Shown here: positions 20,301-27,900 of the stretch, in pieces
Numbering within the stretch: position 1 is the first letter of the stretch
How the letters are laid out: each line of letters opens with the position of its first letter
Origin: Choristoneura fumiferana
Lineage: Eukaryota; Arthropoda; Insecta; Lepidoptera; Tortricidae
Direction of reading: 5' to 3'
Assembly: GCF_025370935.1 (NCBI RefSeq)
Contig: NC_133501.1
Location: forward strand, 3,662,565 to 3,726,564
Length of the DNA stretch: 64,000 nucleotides
Program-made: the position numbers and the translations under genes
Notes under the pieces: generated by a model
Seen by the model: only the letters and a program-made list of their open reading frames with translations
Told to the model about the DNA's origin: nothing
Database searches by the model: none

Positions 20301-23202
20301 CACCCGTGAGAGCGCCAATAGTTCGAGGGGGAATGGGTAATTTCACCCGAGTTAGACACTACTTTTCATTTCGACTGTGAGGAAAGTAAAATACTACAAG
20401 AAAAATGAGAATATTAATAAATTAAATTTACTGATATACAACCTCCAACCTTTTCGCACTGGCCACTTGCCACGGCCGACTATAAAGAAACAACCACGAC
20501 ACAACCTAGGAGCTTATATACAGAACTGGAGGTTGAACGCCGAACGAAGAAGTTTGACCTTTGTTACTTATTTAAATATTACATCTCTTTCTTTCACATT
20601 TCAAGAAAGAGATGGATATATTCGTGACATAATAAAAGTCAAATTTCTTGGTTCAAACTGGATCTCTATAGTCTAAGTTTCAAACGGATGTTCGGCGTTC
20701 AACCTCCAGTGTTGTATAGGTATATATAAGTTCCTTGGTCACGACGTGTATCTAGATGGCAGGCCGAAACGTGAATTATCTTCGACTCCGTGGATAATCG
20801 TAAAAATAAAAATAAAGTACTTTCCACCCTAGAGATGAAAACGCAATTTTCCACCCGGCTATCTATCCATGAAAATTAAACTTTCCGAACAGGAGAGATG
20901 AAAACGATGTTACCTGCACCAAGACAACCACTGCACCCGACACAGATACCCTAGGGCCTAGGGCCTTAAATAGCCCTAACTAAAGAATAAGAACTTCATC
21001 ATTTGTTATTTTCCAGATTTCATTAATGCCCTCAAGGAACTCCGCGAGTGTACTGGCGAGACAGGTATGTAAACCAACTAGTTTGCTATTGTCTTTCGGA
21101 ACATAACCAAAAGATCGTTTTTATTTTTATCCTCATTCGAAATATTCAGGAAAAAGAAAACAGACGAGTCGCGAGCGACATCATTCTGTACACTGCAAAT
21201 ACTTACAGTTAGGCCGTATTGCCCAAGCACGTGCTTGCGATCGCATTATTATCTCTTTCTACTTTTATTCTGTACCGTTTGAGAGAGAATTGGTGCATGC
21301 GATGGTAACGGTGACTTTGAATGCCTTAGACAACATTGACTATCAGGCAAAAACGTTTTATTCAGTCAGATCCGTCTTCTTCAGGCGGATCTATAGATGG
21401 ATATTTTACAGTTTAATTTTTTCTCGGTTCCTATATTAATAACAATTTATCACAAAATAAGTTTTCTCAAAACATGTCATGAAATATTGACGTTGTGTTA
21501 CAAATAATAGGCTGAGAAGTAGCGCGATGCAGGCGCTGCGGCTCAGCTGCGTGCGCGCGGTCACTCTAGCGGCCTGCAAAGAGATTTCACGAGTACTGCC
21601 TTTTCGCAACGTAACGTTTGGCAACCTGTTTCATTTCGCAAACTCTAAAACTGTAAATATTTCTGGATTTATTTCAGGGTCATCGTGTAGAACCCTTTAG
21701 GTTAGGTTAGGTTAGTTTTATAAAAATCCTGAAATATTTACAGTTTCAGAAATATTAAACAGTTGGGAAATGAAAAGTTGCGAAATGAAACAGGTTGCCA
21801 AACGTTATTAGCCGAAACATTAGTAAACCGAGATTTCATACAACCTTGCAGGCCGCTGGCCGGCAATGCGACCGTCTTTAGTTTCAACGCGCGGTCTGCG
21901 ACATGGCGCACGTTATTCCCACACCCAGCAACACCAGCTGCAGCCGCCGCCAGCAGCCAGCTCGACACGCGCGCACACATCAGGGCGACGGGTGACACTC
22001 TTTCCCGTCCGGATAACACCGACATGGAAATACCGGCCCTGTTTTTCTGTACACGCCCATAGAAACTGACAGGAGCTTCTATGGGCGTGTACACGAAAAA
22101 CAGGGTCGGTATTTCCATGTCGGTGTTATCCGGGCCGGGAAAGAGTGTCACCCCAGGGCGACCAGACTAGCGTCCCGCCAGCTGGATTCTGTGTTTTAGG
22201 GTTTCGGAGCCAAAATGGCAAAAACGGAACCCTTATAGTTTCGCGATGTCTGTCTGTCTGTCTGTCCGTCCGCGGCTTTGCTCAGGGACTATCAATGGTA
22301 GAAAGAAGTAATTTTGCACGGATATATCTGTAAACTATGCAACAAAATAATAATAAAAAAAAATTAAGGTACTTCCCATAGACGTAAAGTGGGGGTGACT
22401 TTTTTTTTTTTCATCATCCAACCCTATAGTGTGGGGTATCGTTGGATTGGTCTTTTAAGACCATTAGGGGTTTGCTAAGAAGATTTTTCGATTCAGTGAT
22501 TTGTTTTCGGACGGACGAAAAGACGGTCGCATTGCCGGCCAGCGGCCTGCAAAGTTGTATGAAATATCTTTGCAGGCGGTAGAGTGACCGCGGCGCACGC
22601 AGGCGAGTCAAAGCGCCTGCATCGCGCTACTTCTCGGCCTATTATTTGTAACACAACGTCAATATTTTATGTCATGTTTGAGAAAAATCATTTTAATACA
22701 AGCTTTTTCTGCCGACTGTACTTTGTTTGACTGTACTTGCATTACCACCCAAACTACATTTGCGTACCAAATTTCAAGTCTATGCCATTAACCGTTGAAG
22801 AGTTCCGTGCCTGCGGAGACGACCTGGCCGGACTACCTACCGGATGTCACTACCAGATTATTGTATTGTCACGCAATTTACATAAGTATACCAAATTTCA
22901 ATTCAATGAAACCACTTGAAGTTGGTCGAATTTAATTTGCAAGATTTGATTACAGATGGATAGACAGACAGACAGACAGACAACGGGACATGGCTGAAAC
23001 TATTAAAAAACTTGTACATATTTTCAACAAAATCTCATTCGCCTTTCAGATATCATCAAGGCTATTGAATACATAAAACAAAACAAGCCCAGCAAGAAAA
23101 CGACAACTACTACGACGACAACCACGACCACGACCACCACTGAGGCTCCACAACCACCACCACCACCACCACAACACAGAGGCACCTACAACCACTACTG
23201 AG
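2332..23202 (+). CDS. Same gene, contig-1 copy (5' exons only, cut by the gap)
   Basis: Join of 2332-2379, 2979-3074, 3665-3712, 5343-5438, 6584-6631, 7447-7542, 7987-8034, 9471-9566, 11352-11399, 12943-13038, 14435-14578, 15756-15854, 16476-16523, 17725-17865, 18280-18324, 18415-18462, 19402-19449, 21017-21064 and 23050-23202. It matches the copy starting at 24855 exon for exon; the replacements I saw are one Arg/Lys (exon at 2979) and one Met/Leu (exon at 18280). The copy stops inside the Thr-rich exon at the 100-N gap, where the last bases also carry small indels. It is best treated as the other haplotype of the same locus and not as a second gene. Because all exons are phase 1-1, an automatic gene model would join the two copies in frame and roughly double the helical array. 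Confidence 0.8.
2707..2930 (+). mobile_element. RTE-like LINE 3' ORF end fragment (contig 1)
   Basis: Encodes the tail of an RTE-type reverse transcriptase protein: the run RHSEQHPLTRWTDNLAKAAG, then SRWMQPASNRS and EAYVQQ before a stop. The family tail is known by its TRWTDDL...AGSRWMQ signature. An 8-bp duplication (aaaaagtt near 2762) breaks the frame in this copy but not in the second copy at 25229. Fragment only. Confidence 0.75.
2979..3074 (+). CDS. Exon, two 16-residue units (contig 1)
   Basis: 96 bp, ttttttttcag acceptor, gtaagt donor, phase 1-1. Units RNKAIDFMKCAKGSR then WRYVISFLKQLEGTA. The other copy has Lys for the Arg in WRY. Confidence 0.85.
3665..3712 (+). CDS. Exon, one 16-residue unit (contig 1)
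   Basis: 48 bp, phase 1-1, donor gttagt. Unit IEVIIELMRELTNET following a split Asn codon. Confidence 0.88.
3761..4706 (+). mobile_element. Non-LTR retrotransposon fragment nested in an inverted-repeat element (contig 1)
   Basis: The inside (about 3835-4655) encodes the C-terminal part of a reverse transcriptase of a jockey/CR1-like LINE: LGLLIDHKVCFEMHVTE, LTYCLTVYWPCLLERSRRQ, then ARFCFAIPPRTHVTPYLN, continuing after a stop or frameshift at 4402 as FRACFRYQSTKCSNNIPPPLR. It is decayed. Both sides carry matching inverted ends (3764-3815 and 4660-4706, core tgggccctgtaacaggagc), so the LINE appears to sit inside a separate terminal-inverted-repeat element. Compared with 26283-28305 this copy lacks the LINE 3' UTR and a 334-bp insert. 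Confidence 0.7.
4707..5342 (+). other. Intron sequence
   Basis: AT-rich intron end with a patch of repeated caatattg motifs (about 4905-5000). No coding signal. Confidence 0.4.
5343..5438 (+). CDS. Exon, two 16-residue units (contig 1)
   Basis: 96 bp, phase 1-1. Units VWKAYTILERLTGHS then FDAIYEILEKISGGK, each after an Asp at unit position 1. Good example of the consensus with the Thr-Gly end. Confidence 0.9.
5439..6583 (+). other. Intron with interspersed repeat
   Basis: AT-rich. The 3' part (about 6290-6520) is a GC-richer repeat with a gctcgacatgtttcgggct stretch followed by agcccttcttctcaggagc; it looks like an interspersed element of unknown class. No coding signal. Confidence 0.4.
6584..6631 (+). 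CDS. Exon, one 16-residue unit (contig 1)
   Basis: 48 bp, phase 1-1. Unit SHEIADFFRHVAHTN after a split Asn codon. Confidence 0.85.
6770..6862. mobile_element. Partial foldback MITE
   Basis: Contains gtcagagggaccacacgaca and cgaacttcgagtttcgaggt, matching the right half of the foldback element at 13129-13240. Left arm lost or degraded; a longer version is at 30285-30402. Confidence 0.6.
7447..7542 (+). CDS. Exon, two 16-residue units (contig 1)
   Basis: 96 bp, phase 1-1, split Gly codon at the start. Units VEGVRIQVEKMTGGI then PAEFPKVFEILLPEI; the second is a diverged unit with prolines. Confidence 0.88.
7987..8034 (+). CDS. Exon, one 16-residue unit (contig 1)
   Basis: 48 bp, phase 1-1. 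Unit LKGAMNLMISATRSG after Asp. Confidence 0.88.
8104..8710 (-). mobile_element. LINE 3' tail, minus orientation, interrupted (contig 1)
   Basis: Read on the minus strand, a hairpin region (8645-8690, with gctgttt and gttgcggcaagcc) leads to a T-rich stretch and ends in a (TC)n tail (8106-8117). The same arrangement occurs in plus orientation at 63340-63490. Counterpart in the second copy: 31608-32115. Confidence 0.5.
8391..8530 (+). mobile_element. Interspersed repeat, contig 1 only
   Basis: Carries the typical lepidopteran repeat end from ggtgaaattactggcac through catcaggagacccacttgct. The same family is at 12640-12893 and 15995-16255. Missing at the matching place in the second copy (about 31890), so it appears to be a haplotype difference. 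Confidence 0.65.
9076..9142. repeat. (CA)n microsatellite
   Basis: About 66 bp of CA repeat. The second copy has only about 20 bp at 32471-32489, a clear length difference. It ends an interspersed repeat (about 8770-9175) that closes with ttataatattagtaggat. Confidence 0.9.
9183..9445 (+). mobile_element. tRNA-derived SINE (contig 1)
   Basis: Has an A box (tggcctagtgg, 9196-9206) and a B box (ggttcgattcc, 9240-9250) in tRNA spacing, followed by a non-tRNA body and a tattta-rich tail. It ends just before the acceptor of the exon at 9471. Not a working tRNA gene. The second copy (32534-32770) carries the same SINE with an internal deletion. Confidence 0.8.
9471..9566 (+). CDS. Exon, two 16-residue units (contig 1)
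   Basis: 96 bp, ttttctag acceptor, phase 1-1. Units LGEAILEMNRIMGKS then ISESIIVLKRITGQR. Confidence 0.9.
9608..10158. other. Intron segment present only in contig 1
   Basis: About 550 bp between 'aggccct' and 'gtactattatatattctg' that the second copy lacks (junction near 32941). It includes low-complexity and GC-rich sequence (10030-10150). Could be a deletion on the other haplotype. No gene recognised. Confidence 0.5.
10327..10560 (+). mobile_element. Retrotransposon pol C-terminal fragment (contig 1)
   Basis: Reads GAEYDFVPFGVETLGPWGPG, then LFKDLSKRLRDTTGDRRAG. This is a recurring ending of retroelement pol-type proteins in arthropod genomes (from memory, class not certain). A frameshift follows; the other frame continues with GTMPQGPF. 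It opens with an ATG but I do not regard it as a host gene. Counterpart 33110-33345. Confidence 0.6.
11086..11346 (+). mobile_element. tRNA-derived SINE, contig 1 only
   Basis: A box tggctaagtgg (11101-11111) and B box ggttcgaatcc (11145-11155), then a body like that of the SINE at 9183. The second copy has no SINE at this point (near 33885). Its tail runs into the acceptor of the exon at 11352, so it supplies the sequence just upstream of that splice site. Confidence 0.8.
11352..11399 (+). CDS. Exon, one 16-residue unit (contig 1)
   Basis: 48 bp, phase 1-1, starts by completing a Gln codon. Unit LKYALEELTHEANKL. Confidence 0.87.
11880..12893. mobile_element. About 1 kb of repeats present only in contig 1
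   Basis: Contains a foldback element (12041-12166), a tandem array of diverged units of about 47 bp (12170-12490, recurring ataatcggtcataaagaaag) and an interspersed repeat end (12640-12893, with gtgaagcagcag and catcaggagacc). The second copy passes directly from about 34396 to the same downstream sequence. Confidence 0.6.
12041..12166. mobile_element. Foldback MITE
   Basis: Near-perfect inverted repeat: starts gggctactacgaaactcg and ends cgagtttcgtagtagccc, with a centre rich in ctctcgctctcg. Same family as 13129-13240. Confidence 0.8.
12943..13038 (+). CDS. Exon, two 16-residue units (contig 1)
   Basis: 96 bp, tctgacag acceptor, phase 1-1. Units LRVVIETLYKITGCR then IEEVQTVFYRVFKID. Confidence 0.9.
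13129..13240. mobile_element. Foldback MITE (contig 1)
   Basis: 112-bp inverted-repeat element, arms gggctactacgaaactcgaa and its complement at the other end. Also present in the second copy at 34646-34757. Confidence 0.8.
13258..13340. repeat. Interspersed repeat shared with 63025-63105
   Basis: Shares ctccgtcaagcgcgccac and atggcaacactggcgtttcg with the 3' flank at 63036-63077. Class unknown. Confidence 0.5.
13944..14346 (+). mobile_element. LINE 3' tail, contig 1 only
   Basis: About 400 bp ending in cacaataaacattttttctg and a short (GATTCT)n tail. Absent from the second copy, where 'cgaatcaata' runs straight into 'acaggatcc' (35473-35488). A retrotransposon insertion on one haplotype is the simple reading. 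A long (ATT)n stretch lies inside at 14160-14236. Confidence 0.6.
14435..14578 (+). CDS. Exon, three 16-residue units (contig 1)
   Basis: 144 bp, phase 1-1. Units IITVIKRINNISKSR, then ALTFLESLLEVTQSK, then IEDASVALKKLTTKN. Equals a 48-bp plus a 96-bp exon without the intron between them. Confidence 0.9.
14960..15540. mobile_element. Interspersed repeat with foldback core (contig 1)
   Basis: Begins with accggcttcaaaggaggttc, a common lepidopteran repeat start. Contains a 213-bp inverted repeat (15277-15489) whose inner arms are tctactagtttgaagtcggt (15318-15337) and its complement (15429-15448). Present in the second copy at about 36105-36680. Confidence 0.6.
15756..15854 (+). CDS. Exon, two units, 33 residues (contig 1)
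   Basis: 99 bp, ttttag acceptor, gtaagt donor, phase 1-1. SALEILENIRSKSGH then DDIIDFFRRLIEHTGTK; one residue longer than two standard units. An ATG upstream at 15644 that makes a longer ORF lies in the intron. Confidence 0.88.
15995..16255 (+). mobile_element. Interspersed repeat, contig 1 only
   Basis: Runs from gtccgcccggattgctacca through catcaggagacccacttgct to a poly-A tail at about 16240-16254. The second copy lacks it (junction near 37146). A poly-A ended retroposon or LINE tail inserted on one haplotype. Confidence 0.7.
16476..16523 (+). CDS. Exon, one 16-residue unit (contig 1)
   Basis: 48 bp, phase 1-1. Unit IQEAWEVIITYITIT after a split Ser codon. Confidence 0.87.
17262..17390 (-). 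mobile_element. Interspersed repeat with (CAGA)n/(CGGA)n (contig 1)
   Basis: On the minus strand reads agggttccggagccaaaatg ... cggaacccttatagtttcgc, then gtctgtctgtc and cgcagctttgctcgg. Same family at 22198, 38166, 43152 and 58186. Confidence 0.75.
17725..17865 (+). CDS. Exon, three units, 47 residues (contig 1)
   Basis: 141 bp, ccgcag acceptor, phase 1-1. Units IFEFFEVIYRFTRVQ, then ITFIETIIHVTSSS (one residue short), then FTQAISKLNRLTGEK. Confidence 0.9.
18280..18324 (+). CDS. Exon, one 15-residue unit (contig 1)
   Basis: 45 bp, phase 1-1. FIKSMTIIYEIVEI; one residue short of the standard unit. Leu replaces Met in the second copy. Confidence 0.83.
18415..18462 (+). CDS. Exon, one 16-residue unit (contig 1)
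   Basis: 48 bp, only 90 bp after the previous exon, phase 1-1. Unit IVKFFEVIITISKKF. Confidence 0.87.
19402..19449 (+). CDS. Exon, one 16-residue unit (contig 1)
   Basis: 48 bp, phase 1-1. Unit FEEVITIMEEYTYTT. Confidence 0.87.
20104..20245 (+). mobile_element. Lepidopteran interspersed repeat (contig 1)
   Basis: (CAT)n followed by cctatatacgtcccactgct, gggcacaggcctcctctcag and agggcttgggccatagttcc, a very common repeat motif of moth genomes. Second copy at 41056-41190. Confidence 0.7.
20490..20745. repeat. Inverted-repeat (foldback) element (contig 1)
   Basis: aactggaggttgaacgccgaac (20524-20545) is matched by its complement at 20689-20710, with further inverted matches outside and a smaller hairpin inside (catctctttctttc / gaaagagatg, about 20581-20614). 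Second copy at about 41440-41700. Confidence 0.7.
21017..21064 (+). CDS. Exon, one 16-residue unit (contig 1)
   Basis: 48 bp, phase 1-1. Unit FINALKELRECTGET; one of the few units with Cys. Confidence 0.88.
21207..21335. repeat. Interspersed repeat, also at 42160 and 57480
   Basis: ccgtattgcccaagcacg ... gcgatcgcat ... ctctttctac recurs at 57490-57605 as ccgtattgtccaacgcac with the same following order. Probably a short non-autonomous element. Confidence 0.55.
21990..22153. mobile_element. Palindromic element with 9-bp target-site duplication (contig 1)
   Basis: Starts gggtgacactctttcccg and ends cgggaaagagtgtcaccc; the two halves are inverted repeats of about 75 bp. Flanked on both sides by cagggcgac (21981-21989 and 22154-22162). 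The 9-bp duplication is compatible with a Mutator-like or related DNA transposon, but the family is not established. Confidence 0.85.
22198..22460 (+). mobile_element. Interspersed repeat with (TGTC)n (contig 1)
   Basis: agggtttcggagccaaaatg, aaaacggaacccttatagtt, (TGTC)n, then gcggctttgctcagggacta, and downstream ggggtatcgttggat. Same order at 58186-58460. Confidence 0.75.
23050..23202 (+). CDS. Thr-rich exon, start only, cut by gap (contig 1)
   Basis: Last helical unit IIKAIEYIKQNKPSKK followed by a Thr run and TEAP. Near the gap the sequence differs by indels from 44016 onward (aggctccacaacc against aggctcccacaacc), which throws the frame; contig-end quality is the likely cause. Confidence 0.8.
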
Positions 23203-23302
23203 NNNNNNNNNNNNNNNNNNNNNNNNNNNNNNNNNNNNNNNNNNNNNNNNNNNNNNNNNNNNNNNNNNNNNNNNNNNNNNNNNNNNNNNNNNNNNNNNNN
23301 NN
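23203..23302. other. Assembly gap, exactly 100 N
   Basis: A run of exactly 100 N, the usual placeholder for a gap of unknown size. The left contig ends in the Thr-rich exon; the right contig begins at the equivalent of about position 962. Confidence 0.98.
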
Positions 23303-23876
23303 TATAAAAGTAATAAATTGTGGATAGTTGGTTTGAGGTAATATTGTGTTTGCGTGCTGGTACAATGCGTAGAACGCTGTAAATCAACTAGGAACATGTT
23401 TGCGGAGGTGACGCTGAGACTCTGTTGTCGATTTGCGCTCTTAGTATAGGTATTTGAAAAGATACTGTTTCAAACTATATGAAAGTAAGAGAATCTAGTA
23501 TGTATTTACGCTACACACTGTTATTGAGACATACAAATCAGTATACAAGTAGGTCAGTCGGTCTTCCATTCACCATAGCTAATATCTACATATTTTGATA
23601 TCATCAACAACAGAAACTTGTTTGCTAATGTCGTACGGAACTCGAAACAAATATCGGTTTTCTATTTCTTTCTCGTTTGAATCTTCAAGGCGAAGAAACC
23701 GACGAATCCGCGCCCGAGCGAAATTAACATTCCGTTTGTACTGTTCACTGGATTTTCCTAACGGTAAATTGAAAGAAAAGAAAGGAAGAAAGAATATATT
23801 TATTTGTCAAAATGTTGTACAAGAAAAATAACCTAACCCTAACCTAAGACAAAAATTGATGCACGGCATGAACATA

Positions 23877-24070
23877 ATATATTTATTTATTTATTTAATT
23901 CAGAAACAAACAGTCGTTTACAAATATTAGTTTTTTAAACTATGACATATAGTTTAGACCTGAGTTTCCTTTACATTTTAAATTGCAGTGTATATCTAAC
24001 GAAGCCACATGTCCTGAGATAACAATTTAAAGATTTACATTTAGGCTAAAATAATATATAATATAGATAA
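23877..24070 (-). mobile_element. Insertion present only in contig 2
   Basis: About 190 bp starting with (ATTT)n and cagaaacaaacagtcg, between two copies of a short ataatat-type sequence. Contig 1 reads straight through at about 1540. Looks like a retroelement tail in minus orientation. Confidence 0.6.
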
Positions 24071-24854
24071 TATAAAAAAATCTTCAGCTTTTAAATACCA
24101 GTGTATTCGGGAGACAATAGCAACCTGCCTACCGGATTTAGTAGAGCTCTACGAGTAGCTTAGAATTGTAAAAATGAATTAAGTACTCATTACTATTTTA
24201 TATTAATTATTTCTTCAAATAACATTAGTTTTGTCCTTAAATTGAAGAATTGATTGACCATGAAAATTAACGTAAACAAAGTAACCGATATTTTGACGTG
24301 CAATAAAAAAGTTGTTAAGTTTTACTACAAATTACATTGAATACCTTGTACCAACTTAATTAAGTCCTATGAAAAAAAATGCTAAAAACCTTAAAAACAG
24401 CATTGTGGATCCAAATTGATTGGGATAAACTAAAATAATTTAAGTGTTTTTAGTTTTTAGTACAGAGGTTTTAATAATTGTCAGGTAAAATTGAAAAAAA
24501 ATCTAAAAAGTCCACAAAACTGTCGACGTTATCCATTTTTTTTGCCTTTGATATTAATTTCTTCTTGACAATAGATCTGAAGTTTGTATCCGTTTCATTT
24601 ATAATATTTTTTGGAATTTTCTTATAAAAACGTATGCAATTTCCCAGAAACGACTTTTTGTTTTTAGCCAGTCTGTAAGATGGAACTTTAAGCTTCCCTG
24701 TGTTTCTAGTAGCCTTTGGCTTATCGACCTTAGTGGGAAAATCACATATGCGGCCTATTTACTGAATAAATGATTTGAATTTGGATATTGTATTTTAACC
24801 CGACTGCCCGAATAAGGGTTATTACTGATCTAATTTTGGCTAAATTTTTTTCAG

Positions 24855-24902
24855 AGGTCGAACAAGCAATTAGTTATGTCGAGAGAGTCGCTAAAATAGG
24901 TG
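24855..24902 (+). CDS. Exon, one 16-residue unit (contig 2)
   Basis: 48 bp, phase 1-1. Unit VEQAISYVERVAKIG; same as 2332-2379. Confidence 0.8.
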
Positions 24903-27900
24903 GTAAGTAAATAAACTTTAAAACTATCCCTACGAGTTTTTGTTTTTTTTTTATTTTCAAAATTAAGTGAAAAACAACTAAAAATTACAATTTGCAACTA
25001 AGACTAAAAATTAAATAACTTAACTGAAGCTTAAAAATAACATATAATGTGCCTTTCATATGTCTTAACATATGGGCCCTATACCAATCTTGACCTTCCA
25101 TTTCAAATTCAATTTTATCTGAAATATCGAAACCTACTACAAAATTAACTCGTTCACATGTTAACTAACTGCACCGATCCCTTTAAAAGCCTTAATTGTC
25201 CTGTAATTCGTTAATTAATTGTTTTTACGAGTGGATTTGCTCGTTGAAGTGGCAATTGGCGGGCCTTATAGAAGATGGCAGTTGGGGTCAAAAAGTTCTC
25301 GAATGGAGACCGGGGATAGGCAGGCACAGCGAGCAACATCCACTAACGAGATGGACGGATAACCTGGCTAAAGCTGCAGGTTCTCGGTGGATGCAGCCCG
25401 CTTCCAACCGGAGCAAGGAGATCTACGGGGAGGCCTATGTCCAACAGTAGACGTCTTTCGGCTGATACGATACTTATATTTCATACATTTTTTTTCAGAC
25501 CGTAACAAGGCGATTGATTTCATGAAATGCGCCAAAGGCTCCAGGGAGTGGAAATATGTCATCTCCTTCTTGAAACAGCTGGAAGGCACTGCTAGTAAGT
25601 ATACAAAGAGCACAGCAAAATACGCGCTGGTTCGTTAAAAAGCATCCCGTATAGTATAACCAAACCCGGATGAGACTGGTTAAATACCACTTATACCACA
25701 CTACTTATTCTGTCTGATCCTTCTGCATCAGGGATGGATTGATCATGTCAGGGCCCCTAAGAAATGTACTTAATGCTCGCGACATCTTTTCAGCTACCTA
25801 TTTGAAGAGTATTCTTTTCAAGTTCAATCAAGTTAAGTGACAATAAGTATCTGTTGAAAAGAAGCAATAATACCAATACGGTATTTGAAACTCTTGGACT
25901 GCCATATCCTGTATATTATTATGAAAATATAAGTAGATATATGGCGACTGTATAGCGAAGAAAAGAAATGATTCGATTGTTTTTTTTTAATCTATAATCT
26001 GTCACTTTCTAAAACGCTTTTCTCTATACAATAATTAAAAATTATGGCGCTTCTTGCGTGTGACGTCACATGCAATTATGTCTTTCTCAGTCTATTCTGA
26101 ATTACCAATTTTTTAACACTGTTTTAAGTTATATCATAACCACTCACTTGATTGCGATTGTTCTGATTGACGTTTTCCAATTTTCAGATATCGAGGTTAT
26201 CATCGAACTTATGAGGGAGCTGACCAATGAAACAGGTTAGTTTTAAGATTAAATTATATTCGAAATTCAAATATTTAATCAGATATACCGGGTGGGCCCT
26301 GTAACAGGAGCAAAAAATTAAAACACAGGTTCTGCTACGCAAATGGAACTACTTTAGGCACTTGTCCTACCGCCGACGATGAGCGAGAAGCGAGCAGAGC
26401 GAGTAACTAGAAACGAGTGGGCGAGCAGTGAAAAGCGAGTGTTCGAGCACGACGGGCGATTACTCGCTCCACTCGCTCGAGCCGGGTATTGCTGAGCTAG
26501 TTTTATAGCTCAGCGAGTTTTATAGCTCTTGTCGCTGCGACAAAAGATGTAAGAGCGAGTTCTCGCCGGCAGTGTGAACCGCCAGCGATCAACTATTAAT
26601 ATATATGTCTCTTTTACTCACACAGGATCTTTTGTTCGTTTCTTGAGCGAGAAAATAGTCGATAGCCAATAGTTATATTATATCTAGTGCCATCCACGAA
26701 GACATCAATGAAGATCTGTTAAGAATCAGTAATTGGTCTTCCACCAACTGTTTAGCTCTAAATCTTGCTAAATCCAAATATTTAATAATTGGGACTAGGC
26801 AACAAATTGAAAAAATAAATAATTATAAGTAACCCTAAAATAACTTTGGACGGTGTTGGAGTAGAGGGAGTGGAAGAAGCTCGTAGCCTTGGGTTATTAA
26901 TTGACCACAAAGTTTGTTTTGAAATGCACGTAACAGAGACAGTTCGCAGCTGTTTTTATCGGTTGAAAATTCTTTACAATTTTCGGGACTTTCTCAGTGT
27001 CAACACTAGAATAAATTTATGTGAATCGCTCATACATTCCAAACTCACTTATTGTCTTACGGTGTACTGGCCCTGTCTCTTAGAACGATCACGCAGGCAA
27101 CTCCAAAGAGTGCAAAATGCTTGTGCCAGATTTTGTTTCGCTATCCCACCGCGTACCCACGTAACGCCATATTTGAACAACGCAGGTATTTTAAAGCTAT
27201 CTGCTAGATACGAACTTTTATTGTCATGCTTGCTGTTTGATACTAAGTATTAAATGGCAAACGCCCAGCTAAGTATTTATATAAAAAACTCGTTTGGTCC
27301 TCCTCCAAGCGTTTAATCCGTGATTCGCGTAACGTGATGATATGCGTGCCCAGACACAAGACTGTCGCTTTCAGGGCGTGTTTCAGATACCAATCCACTA
27401 AGTGCTCGAACAATATCCCCCCACCACTCCGAAACATTGAGTCAAAATCAAACTTTCGTATTAAGCTCAGATTGCACTTATTGTCTCTCCAGAGACTCTT
27501 ATCTTGAAGTTTTCTGAACCCCCCTCGCCTCATTTTTATTTTTCTGTCATTTAAAATAATAATAAATACTTATTCCAAGGTTCATAAATTTTGCTACTTT
27601 ACGATCCCACTGAATAATAAAACTCATTTGATGACGAGATTGTGCTGAGTTTATCACGTTGGTCGGCGTCCTTACTCGGTTTGGGTACTGGCAGAATACC
27701 AGCGCTGCGGCTTACCGCAGCACAATGCTGAGCCAGCGCCTGTTCTTCAGTGCATCACATGGCTTCTCATTTATGTGTCTGATCTGTTTAATTATTACTT
27801 AATTTATGTTTTTATTTGCTATCGTAAGTATCTTGTTTCGGGCATAATTTTAAGTGCTGACATGTTAGTTTTATTACTCTTTAGTTACTAAGCTATGTCT

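Larger units (their letters stand above)
21465..22690. mobile_element. Large foldback region (contig 1)
   Basis: The left arm (21465-21590; ttgacgttgtgttacaaata, gagaagtagcgcgatgcagg) returns inverted at about 22555-22690. A second inverted pair lies inside (21605-21660 and 21735-21815). A smaller palindromic element is inserted within. Second copy at 42412-43640. Confidence 0.6.

Noticed and set aside
21693..21716. Telomeric (TTAGG)n array
   Set aside because: Only about three units of taggt; too short to indicate a telomere. The same holds for 1493-1510.
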